A stretch of DNA of 8,237 nt from DASUFH01 sp036274645. Its GTDB lineage: Bacteria; Acidobacteriota; Terriglobia; 20CM-2-55-15. Positions within the stretch are counted from its first letter, which is position 1. Each line of letters begins with the position of its first letter. This document shows positions 1-6,100 of this stretch, piece by piece. The notes beneath the pieces were generated by a model. It ran no database searches and was not told the origin of the DNA. It saw nothing but the letters and a program-made list of their open reading frames with translations. The stretch is taken from contig DASUFH010000307.1 of NCBI GenBank assembly GCA_036274645.1, positions 1 to 8,237 on the forward strand, read 5' to 3'. A program made the position numbers and the translations under genes.

Positions 1-210
1 GAATCGCTTTGTGCCCGCGATCCCAATATCGCTGACGCGATCGGTGACGCTCTCCTGAAGCGCCTCGACCCGATCGAGACCACGATCCATGGCGCGCCGC
101 AGGCGGCGGCGCGTCCTTCTCCCACTTTCCGGCGCGTATAACAAGCCGGCCGTCGCGCCAAGAGCGGCGCCGGCGCCAAGCATGATCAGCACTCGTATAG
201 CTTTGTTCAT
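1..210 (-). CDS. YtxH-family membrane protein, N-terminal 70 residues (gene cut by left edge)
   Basis: The reverse strand is open from an ATG at 210-208 to the window edge, giving 70 residues without a stop. The protein starts MNKAIRVLIMLGAGAALG, continues with a small-residue hydrophobic stretch (about residues 5-25), then LLYAPESGRRTRRRLRR. A glycine/alanine-rich single membrane segment followed by a (L/Y)-A-P-x-S-G-(R/K) turn and a strongly basic stretch is the hallmark of the YtxH-like family. These are small, mostly uncharacterised envelope or stress-associated proteins with one N-terminal membrane anchor and a coiled C-terminal tail; the tail begins here at about residue 40 (MDRGLDRVEALQESVTDRV). 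A Shine-Dalgarno AGGAGG lies 11 nt upstream, which fixes the start. The gene is divergent from the protease gene at 397. The C-terminus lies outside the window, so total length is unknown. The family call is fairly safe; no precise function can be given. Confidence 0.75.
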   Translation of the reverse strand, partial: MNKAIRVLIMLGAGAALGATAGLLYAPESGRRTRRRLRRAMDRGLDRVEALQESVTDRVSDIGIAGTKRF

Positions 211-221
211 AACAGTCACTG

Positions 222-234
222 CCTCCTGTACAGG
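222..234 (-). promoter_or_regulatory. Shine-Dalgarno AGGAGG overlapped by a 10-bp palindrome
   Basis: On the reverse strand AGGAGG (227-222) sits 11 nt before the ATG of the YtxH-family gene, the best ribosome-binding site in the window. It overlaps a perfect 10-bp palindrome CCTGTACAGG (225-234). The ribosome-binding site is clear. A regulatory role for the palindrome is only a possibility, because a 10-mer palindrome can occur by chance. Confidence 0.5.
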
Positions 235-295
235 GATTTTAGCGGCGCGCGGCGCGCCTGAGGAGTCAGTTACAGTAAGCCGGAGAGCATCCTGC

Positions 296-333
296 GGGCG
301 GTCATAGACCGCCCCGACAAGTTCCCGTTGTGC
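296..333 (-). repeat. REP-like palindrome, copy A (single, short form)
   Basis: GGGCGGTC (296-303), ATA, GACCGCCC (307-314) form a perfect 8-bp stem with a 3-nt loop. Read on the minus strand the hairpin is preceded by GTCG (318-315), one base different from the GTAG that precedes the copies at 2274 and 3042. The bases further upstream on that strand, GCACAACGGGAAC (333-321), are identical to 13 bases at 2906-2918 beside the large element before metH, so homology extends beyond the hairpin. The copy lies in the divergent gap between the YtxH-family and protease genes. No other gene is visible in 211-396. Confidence 0.7.
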
Positions 334-396
334 AGGCGCAGGGTAGCGGCGTCTTCTGTTCTGCGTCTGTACTCGTGTTAGGATCGGACCAACCCC

Positions 397-1527
397 ATGC
401 GCGCGCAAATCAAACTGGGCCGTATTTTCGGCGTTGAGATCGGTGTTCACTACAGCTGGATCGTCATTGCGCTCCTGATTGTTCTGTCCCTTTCAGCTCA
501 CTTCAGATCCGGTAATCCGGACTGGAGCGACACGACGGTGTGGGCAACCGCGCTGATCACGGCGGTGTTGTTCTTCGTGACGATTCTCATCCATGAACTG
601 GCGCATTCGATTGTGGCCAGGCTTCACGGCCTGCCTGTCCGTTCCATCGTGCTCTTTGCGCTCGGAGGTGTTTCGCAGATCGAGAAGGAATCGCCAACGG
701 CCAGCGCGGAATTCTGGATTGGCATCGCGGGGCCGCTCGCCAGCGTCGCGATCGGAATCCTCTGCCTGGCTGGAGCGCTTCTGACCGGCTGGTCCATCCT
801 TTTCGAGCCGGCTACGCCGGTTGCGGCGGTTCTGCTGTGGCTGGGGTATATCAATCTGCTGCTGGCCGCCTTCAACATGATTCCCGGTTTTCCGCTCGAC
901 GGCGGGCGGGTGCTGCGAAGCGTTATCTGGTGGATCACGGGCGCGCGCAGCCGGGCTACACGGATTGCCGCGCGGGTGGGTGAAGTCGTCAGCTACGGTT
1001 TCATTCTGATTGGTCTGGTCCGTTTCTTCACCGGCGGCGGTCTGGGTGGACTCTGGATTTCGTTCATCGGATGGTTCCTGCTCGACGCCGCGCGGGCCAC
1101 TCAGGCCCAGACGGGCGTCCTGGACGCGTTGAGTGGTGTGCTCGTCGGAAGTGTCATGTCTCGCGACTACGCGACGGTGGATGGCTATTCCAATCTGCGC
1201 GGATTCGCGGATGAACATCTGCTGCAGAGCGGCCGGCGCTGCTACATCGTGATCGCGAATGGACAAGTGGCCGGGCTCATCACGCCACAGGACGTCCGGC
1301 AGATTCCCGCTGCGCAATGGCCCTATAAGACGGTGAGCGACGTGATGCGGCCGATGGATCAACTGCGCGTCGTCAGCGTCGATACGCCGGTCATCCAGGC
1401 GCTCGAGATCATGGGGCGCGACGATGTGAATCAACTGCCCGTCATCGTCGACGGAACGCTCGAGGGCATCATTTCGCGGGCCAACATCCTGCAGTTGTTG
1501 CAAACCCGCTCAGAATTGCGGACTTGA
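397..1527 (+). CDS. Site-2-protease (M50) family intramembrane zinc metalloprotease with C-terminal CBS pair
   Basis: The 376-residue product has the canonical layout of CBS-containing S2P homologues (as in archaeal MJ0392 and mycobacterial Rip3). It opens with the short amphipathic start KLGRIFGVEIGVHYSW and a first membrane segment at about 18-35. A second segment, about 47-65, runs into the zinc-binding HELAH at residues 66-70 (catalytic Glu67). Further segments follow around 106-130 and 143-160, and NMIPGFPLDGGR at 160-171 supplies the third zinc ligand, Asp168. A last hydrophobic region is at about 197-230. Two CBS motifs (about 250-303 and 314-370, the second starting VSDVMRP) form a cytoplasmic regulatory module, which in other proteins binds adenine nucleotides. 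The expected role is cleavage of a transmembrane substrate such as an anti-sigma factor; the substrate is unknown and none is encoded nearby. The start matches the family's usual N-terminus, though the ribosome-binding site is weak (AGGA at 380-383, 13 nt away). All zinc-site residues are present, so it should be active. Confidence 0.92.
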   Translation: MRAQIKLGRIFGVEIGVHYSWIVIALLIVLSLSAHFRSGNPDWSDTTVWATALITAVLFFVTILIHELAHSIVARLHGLPVRSIVLFALGGVSQIEKESPTASAEFWIGIAGPLASVAIGILCLAGALLTGWSILFEPATPVAAVLLWLGYINLLLAAFNMIPGFPLDGGRVLRSVIWWITGARSRATRIAARVGEVVSYGFILIGLVRFFTGGGLGGLWISFIGWFLLDAARATQAQTGVLDALSGVLVGSVMSRDYATVDGYSNLRGFADEHLLQSGRRCYIVIANGQVAGLITPQDVRQIPAAQWPYKTVSDVMRPMDQLRVVSVDTPVIQALEIMGRDDVNQLPVIVDGTLEGIISRANILQLLQTRSELRT

Positions 1528-1550
1528 CCGCCTGACGATATCGGGCGGTC
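1526..1550. repeat. Intergenic stem-loop B, possible REP remnant overlapping the protease stop codon
   Basis: GACCGCC (1526-1532) and GGCGGTC (1544-1550) form a 7-bp inverted repeat with an 11-nt loop. The left arm overlaps the TGA stop of the protease gene. The arm sequence is that of the window's REP-like family, but in outside-in order, the geometry found between two facing copies at 2294-2341 and 2955-3022. It may be a heavily reduced bipartite element. No T-run follows, so it is not a standard intrinsic terminator, although it would form a hairpin near the 3' end of the protease mRNA. Confidence 0.45.
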
Positions 1551-1560
1551 CCGGTCTAAT
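1532..1560 (+). promoter_or_regulatory. Promoter-like signal placed for leaderless expression of the gene at 1567
   Basis: CTGACG (1532-1537, 4/6 to the -35 consensus), a 17-bp spacer and TCTAAT (1555-1560, 5/6 to the -10 consensus) stand just before the ATG at 1567. With 6 bases after the -10 hexamer, transcription would be expected to start at or within a base or two of that ATG. No Shine-Dalgarno-like sequence exists between the two genes, which agrees with leaderless translation. The -35 lies in the loop of stem-loop B. This is a motif match by eye, not proof. Confidence 0.35.
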
Positions 1561-1566
1561 TGGCAT

Positions 1567-2244
1567 ATGACTTGGGAAAACCTCGAATCCAGGCTCAAGG
1601 AAGCCCTGAAGGTTTCAGTCTCTTTTCCGGAAGGGACTATCTGGCTTCCGGAAAGCCATCTCACGATTGACGAATGGCTGGAGGGGGCCGCCGAAGCCGA
1701 TGAAGAACTGAAGGAACTGGAGATCCCAAGAATCCAGTTTCTCGAGAATCGGTGGCCTGTAGAGCAGTTGCTCCGGCTCGAATGGGATCGGCTGACCCGT
1801 GACAAGCGCGCCATTCTGGCCATGTACGTCGGTCAGCGCGCCTACATCCTGTTTTCGGAAGGGCCGGAATATCAGGTGATCGCCGGGATTGAGCCGGAGA
1901 GCCAGGCGTCGCTGTATCGCGCGGTTGTCAGCAAGCTGTTGGAAAACCCTCATTTCGTCCCGTCGCCGCCGACACGCATCCGAAACCGGCGGCCGGACCT
2001 CATTCCCGAAGACCTGTTATCCGGCCTTGCTTTGGAGCAGGTTGTTGAAGAGGCCAGCGCCGAAAGCGTCCCGCGCCCACAGAACATGGCGCAGCGCTGG
2101 AAGAGCTTTCTCACGGAGATTTTCGTCGGCTGGATCGGGAAGTGGCTCAATATGCCGGAGTCGGTCATCTGGGGAGACGAGGGCGAGCCGAAGGCCTCGT
2201 CTCCGGACGCAAAAGACACCACCCGTAAGCGAAAGACGGGCTAG
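1567..2244 (+). CDS. Conserved-looking hypothetical protein, 225 residues
   Basis: I do not recognise this protein. It is predicted to be soluble: no signal peptide and no clear membrane segment, although residues 181-195 (FLTEIFVGWIGKWLN) could be an amphipathic or membrane-touching helix. It is acidic in the N-terminal half (for example AAEADEELKELEIP, 41-54) and rich in tryptophan (residues 3, 26, 37, 63, 73, 178, 189, 193, 202). A central alpha/beta-looking region (about 75-125) includes AILAMYVGQRAYILF, likely two beta strands, followed by a helix. The last 20 residues are charged and low in complexity, ending RKRKTG. It starts 39 bp after the protease stop on the same strand, so co-transcription is possible, but it also has its own promoter-like signal. 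The ATG at 1567 has no ribosome-binding site. Codon choice resembles the neighbours, so I take it as a real gene of unknown function. Confidence 0.7.
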   Translation: MTWENLESRLKEALKVSVSFPEGTIWLPESHLTIDEWLEGAAEADEELKELEIPRIQFLENRWPVEQLLRLEWDRLTRDKRAILAMYVGQRAYILFSEGPEYQVIAGIEPESQASLYRAVVSKLLENPHFVPSPPTRIRNRRPDLIPEDLLSGLALEQVVEEASAESVPRPQNMAQRWKSFLTEIFVGWIGKWLNMPESVIWGDEGEPKASSPDAKDTTRKRKTG

Positions 2245-2267
2245 CTTCCCCCTCCCCCTTGTCCCCC

Positions 2268-2301
2268 TTGTAGGGGCGGTCTATGACGTCTATGACCGCC
2301 C
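2268..2301 (+). repeat. REP-like palindrome, copy C1 (long form with GTAG)
   Basis: TTGTAG (2268-2273) is followed directly by GGGCGGTC (2274-2281), a 12-bp centre and GACCGCCC (2294-2301). The centre holds two tandem copies of the 9-mer GTCTATGAC instead of the single copy in the short form. GTAG at the 5' foot of a hairpin is the layout known for REP elements. It sits in the 109-bp convergent gap between the hypothetical and lipoprotein genes, preceded by TTGTCCCC, which also occurs upstream of the hairpin at 2945. Confidence 0.75.
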
Positions 2302-2343
2302 ACGATCTTGCGTAAGCCGGCTCCGAAACATGTGGGCGGTCAT
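2292..2343. terminator. 12-bp perfect stem between convergent genes, possible bidirectional transcript-end hairpin
   Basis: ATGACCGCCCAC (2292-2303) and GTGGGCGGTCAT (2332-2343) are perfect reverse complements separated by 28 nt. They are made from the inner arms of copies C1 and C2. The stem lies just beyond the stops of two convergent genes (2244 and 2354), where it could protect or end both transcripts. There is no T-run on either strand, so Rho-independent termination in the strict sense is not supported. The stem is certain; its role is inferred. Confidence 0.4.
2322..2343 (-). repeat. REP-like palindrome, copy C2 (truncated, inverted)
   Basis: TCCGAAAC (2322-2329) followed by GGGCGGTCAT (2334-2343) matches the inner end of the complete inverted copy at 3004-3046. 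The expected second arm and CTAC are absent: the sequence leaves the repeat at 2344 and runs into the 3' end of the lipoprotein gene. With copy C1 it forms a facing pair that has lost one outer end. Confidence 0.65.
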
Positions 2344-2353
2344 TCGACTTCTG

Positions 2354-2797
2354 CTACTCCACGCGGCTGACAACCAGAGTTGCGGTGTAGGCCTTCTGTT
2401 CAATCGGTACGTTCGCGCGGGGTTGGGGTTTCAGATCCTGCAGGCGGATCCGATATTTCTCGTAAGTGACTTCCCTGGCATAACGTCCGCTGGTATGGAC
2501 CTCGACGGATGAGGCGTCGCGATCGGCCTGCTTGAGCCTCAGCGAGACGGTGGCATCGCCTTCCCATATGCATGTCACGTCGACCGGGCAGCGGGAGTCA
2601 CCGCTGACCTTCTCGAAGACCACCGTCAGTTTCCCGCCGTCCAGAGAGGCCGTTCCGCCTCCCTTCAGCTCAAATGGCTGCCCGAGAGCCTGCTGGGGCG
2701 CCGGGGGATCGCTGCGTTGTCCGGCGTTGCCCGGCTTGCAGGCCAGCGCCAGCGCCAGCATTGCCAGGAACCAAACCGGTTTGCCGTAAGTTTTCAT
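2354..2797 (-). CDS. Small secreted lipoprotein with paired-cysteine SRCP motif
   Basis: The 147-residue product begins MKTYGKPVWF, then a hydrophobic stretch ending LALAC, with Cys20 as the lipidated residue: a classic type II signal peptide and lipobox. The frame stays open upstream to 2860, but starting there would bury the signal peptide, so I chose the ATG at 2797, which has AGGA 4 nt before it. After a short proline/glutamine linker, the mature domain (about 40-147) looks all-beta. It carries SGDSRCPVDVTCIWEGDA (65-82), whose Cys70 and Cys76 probably form a disulfide. The D-S-R-C-P-x(4)-C-x-W-x-G pattern is one I associate with uncharacterised lipoproteins of Acidobacteriota and Bacteroidota; I know of no established function. 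The gene is convergent with the hypothetical gene to its left and divergent from metH, so it is probably transcribed alone. The lipoprotein call is strong; its role is unknown. Confidence 0.82.
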   Translation of the reverse strand: MKTYGKPVWFLAMLALALACKPGNAGQRSDPPAPQQALGQPFELKGGGTASLDGGKLTVVFEKVSGDSRCPVDVTCIWEGDATVSLRLKQADRDASSVEVHTSGRYAREVTYEKYRIRLQDLKPQPRANVPIEQKAYTATLVVSRVE

Positions 2798-2921
2798 ATC
2801 GTCCTGACGGGCCTCGTCCCAAGATACGCTGCCCCGCTGAAATTCGTCCAGCAGAACCAACGACTTTGCCTCTCAACGCGCGCAATTTTTAGAAGGCCTG
2901 CAATGGCACAACGGGAACGTT

Positions 2922-3064
2922 GTCCCCATCTTTTGCCTTGTAGCGGCGGTCTATGACCGCCCAGTGTTTCGGAGGAGGTTATCTTCAATCCAGGGGGCTA
3001 CACTCCGAAACGTCGGGCGGTCATAGACGTCATAGACCGCCCCTACAAGGCAAAAGATGGGGAC
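2922..3064. repeat. 143-bp bipartite inverted-repeat element (BIME-like pair of facing REP-like units), copy D
   Basis: The outer arms are perfect over 22 bp (2922-2943 against 3043-3064; outer ends GTCCCCATC and GATGGGGAC). Inside them lie two facing REP-like units. The left one runs 2940-2973: GTAG, hairpin 2945-2961 in the short form, then GTTTCGGA. The right one runs 3046-3004 on the minus strand: GTAG, hairpin 3042-3015 in the long form, then GTTTCGGA. A 30-bp unique spacer (2974-3003) separates them. The left unit has C at 2944 where the family has G, which breaks the outermost stem pair. The whole could fold into a cruciform of about 55 bp per arm with a 9-nt bulge. It fills much of the 317-bp gap between the lipoprotein and metH; in 2798-2921 I see no gene or riboswitch. 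No coding capacity of its own. Confidence 0.85.
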
Positions 3065-3103
3065 GGGACGCGAACAACGGACAAGGACCAACCCGTCCTT
3101 CGC

Positions 3104-3109
3104 TACAAT
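3104..3109 (+). promoter_or_regulatory. metH: -10-like hexamer TACAAT just before metH
   Basis: TACAAT (5/6 to the -10 consensus) ends 5 nt before the ATG at 3115, which would put the transcript start at or next to that ATG. No convincing -35 hexamer is found 16-18 bp upstream and no Shine-Dalgarno precedes 3115. Two readings are possible: leaderless translation from 3115 or 3118, or a leader of about 15 nt with initiation at the ATG at 3130. Low-confidence match by eye. Confidence 0.3.
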
Positions 3110-3114
3110 AGACA

Positions 3115-6100
3115 ATGATGAAGCGGCGGATGTCGATTCGACCGATCGAGCAACTGGTCGAAGAGCGCATCGTCATTCTCGACGGTCCGTTGGGCACGAT
3201 GATCCAGTCCTTCCGCCTGGGTGAAGCGGACTATCGGGGGTTCTTCACCGATCATCCCAAAGACCTTCGCGGCAACAACGACCTGCTCAACCTCACGCAA
3301 CCCGATCTCATTCGGGGCATTCACCGCCAGTATCTCGAGAATTCCGCCGACATCATCGAGACCAACACGTTCAACTCGAACGCCATTTCCATGGCGGACT
3401 ACGGCATGGAGTCGATGGTTTATGAGCTGAATCGGGCGGGCGCGAAGCTCGCTCGTGAAGTTGCCGATGAATTCATCGAGCGAGATCCGGGTCTTCCACG
3501 ATACGTGGCCGGCGCGATCGGCCCGACAAACCGGATGGCGTCGCTGTCCCCCGACGTGAATCGTCCGGATTTTCGCGCCACGTCGTTTGACGAGCTCGCC
3601 GGGGCCTTCTATGAGCAGGCGCGCGGTCTCGTCGATGGAGGCGTGGATCTTCTGCTTGTGGAAACGACGTTCGACGCGCTGAACGCCAAAGCCGCGCTGT
3701 TCAGTTTCGAGCGGCTGTTCGCAGACATCGGGTTTCGCCTGCCCATCATCCTGTCGTTCACGATAACGGACAATAGTGGACGAACTCTCGCGGGACAGAC
3801 GCTTGACGCTTTCTGGAACTCGGTCTCCCATTCGCCGCTGCTCGCGGTCGGCATCAATTGCGCGCTGGGCGGCAGGCAGATGCGTCCGTACATCGAAGAG
3901 CTTTCGCGTATCGCTCCCACCCCGATCATCTGCTATCCCAATGCGGGACTGCCCAATCCTCTGGGGGAATACGACGAGACCGCCGAGGAAACGGCCTCCA
4001 TCCTGCGGGAGTTTGCCGAGAACGGCTGGGTCAATATCGTTGGCGGATGTTGTGGCTCGACCCCCGAACACATTCGCGCCATAGCCGAAGCGGTCCGCGG
4101 TCTGCCACGGCGGGTTCCACCTGCGGTGGAGCCCCTGACGCGGCTGAGCGGCATGGAGGCGTTGACGCTTCGCTCCGACATGAATTTCGTGAATATCGGC
4201 GAGCGGACGAACGTGACCGGTTCGGCGCGCTTTGCGTCGCTCATCAAATCGGGCGCGTTCGAGGAAGCCCTGGCGGTGGCAAGAGAGCAGGTTGAAGGCG
4301 GCGCCCAGATTCTGGACGTCAACATGGACGAGGGGATGCTGGATCCGAAGGCTTCCATGACACGGTTCCTTCACCTGATCGCTTCCGATCCCGATATCGC
4401 CCGCGTGCCGATCATGATCGACAGTTCTGACTGGGCGGTGCTGGAAACCGGTCTCAAGTGCGTTCAGGGCAAGGCCATCGTCAATTCCATCAGCCTCAAG
4501 GAAGGAGAAGCGGTCTTTGTCGAACAGGTCCGCGCCATCCGGCGCTACGGCGCAGCCGCGGTGGTCATGGCTTCCGACGAACAGGGACAGGCCGACACGG
4601 TCGATCGCCGCGTCGCGATTTGCGAGCGCGCTTATCGAATCCTGATTGAACAGGGCTTCCCTCCCGAGGACATCATTTTCGATCCCAACGTGCTCGCCGT
4701 GGCCACCGGTATGGAGGAGCACAGCAACTACGCGGTCGATTTCTTCGAGTCCACCCGGCGGATAAAGTCCACGCTGCCCCGCGCCCGGGTGGGGGGCGGC
4801 GTCAGCAATGTGTCGTTTGCGTTCCGCTCCAACAAGGCGGCGCGTCAGGCCATGCAATCGGCGTTTCTCTACCACGCGATCCGGGCCGGAATGGACATGG
4901 GCATCGTCAATGCCGGCGCCATGACGCCGTATGAGGAGATACCGCCCGACCTGCTGGAACTGGTCGAAGACGTCCTGCTGAATCGGCGCCCGGACGCAAC
5001 CGAGCGCCTCGTGGCTTTCGCCGAACGCGTCGAGCGGCAGGACAACCGGCGCGCCAGGCAGGAAGACTGGCGCGGCGCGCCGCTCGATGAGCGACTGAAA
5101 CACGCCCTGATTCGTGGCGTGACGGACTACATCGATCAGGATGTTGACGAAGCCAGGGAGACGTATCCGTCGCCCCTCGCAATCATCGAAGGCCCCCTGA
5201 TGGACGCGATGAATGTGGTCGGAGATCTCTTTGGCGCCGGGAAGATGTTCCTGCCCCAGGTCGTGAAGAGCGCCCGCGTCATGAAGAAGGCCGTGGCCCG
5301 CCTGACACCCTACATGGAGGCGCAGAAAAGGGCCGGCGAATCGCGATCGCGCGGCCGCATTGTTCTGGCGACGGTGAAAGGCGACGTTCACGATATCGGC
5401 AAGAACATCGTGGCCGTCGTTCTGGCGTGTAACGGTTACGACGTGACGGACCTCGGAGTCATGGTTCCCGCCGAAACCATTCTGGATACTGCGCGCAAGA
5501 TCGGCGCGGACATGATCGGCCTGAGCGGTCTGATCACGCCGTCACTGGAGGAGATGAGCCAGATCGCCCGGAAGATGGAACACGGCGGCTTTACTGTGCC
5601 GTTGCTCATTGGGGGCGCGACGACCAGCAAGATTCACACCGCGGTGAAAATTGCTCCCCAGTACCACGGGCCCGTTGTCCATGTGCTGGACGCGTCTCGG
5701 GCTGTGGGCGTCGCTGGAAGTCTCTCCAGTTCTGAACTGCGGGGCGCATATGCCGAGGCCAACCGGCTGGACCAGAGGGCCGCTCTCGAACGCTACCTGG
5801 AGCGGCAGAATCAACCGGCGCTGCTGAGTCTGGACGAAGCGCGGAAACGGAAGTCTCGGCCCGTGTGGAATGCAGCCGGCCCGCCGCCCAGCCCCGCGTT
5901 TATCGGGATCCGGCGTGTGGACAACATCCCGCTGACCGAAGTCGCTCCCCTGATCGACTGGACGCCGTTTTTTCATATCTGGGAACTGCGCGGCCGATTC
6001 CCCGAAATCCTTGCAGACCGCACAGTGGGCGCGCGCGCCCAGGAAGTCTTTGATGACGGCCGGAACTTGCTCCGCCAAATTATTCGCGGCCACCTTCTCC

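Noticed and set aside
89..307. Plus-strand open frame of 72 codons at the left edge
   Set aside because: Opposite the YtxH-family gene, which has a good ribosome-binding site and a recognisable domain; the frame starts with a run of arginines typical of an antisense artefact.
493..1503. Minus-strand open frame of 336 codons opposite the S2P protease gene
   Set aside because: Antisense to a gene with clear zinc-site motifs; its composition is low in hydrophobic residues and matches no family I know.
1889..2512. Plus-strand open frame of 207 codons spanning the end of the hypothetical gene and part of the lipoprotein gene
   Set aside because: It crosses the intergenic REP-like pair and overlaps two better-supported genes; the translation is Arg/Ser-rich without motifs.
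2798..2860. Upstream extension of the lipoprotein frame to a start at 2860
   Set aside because: It would put 21 mostly charged residues before a perfect type II signal peptide and lipobox. The ATG at 2797 gives a normal lipoprotein start.
2922..3064. CRISPR array
   Set aside because: The repeats are inverted, few, of unequal length and without regular spacers; they are palindromic interspersed elements.
2798..3114. Cobalamin or SAM riboswitch upstream of metH
   Set aside because: I looked for a B12-box-like GCCACTG and for SAM-type helices; the gap is mostly the inverted-repeat element and no convincing aptamer is visible. A covariance-model search (Rfam) would settle it.
3103..5391. Minus-strand open frame of 762 codons opposite metH
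   Set aside because: It is wholly antisense to an intact, motif-complete metH, and its translation is rich in Arg, His, Asp and Gly in the manner of GC-rich antisense frames. No recognisable domain or ribosome-binding site.
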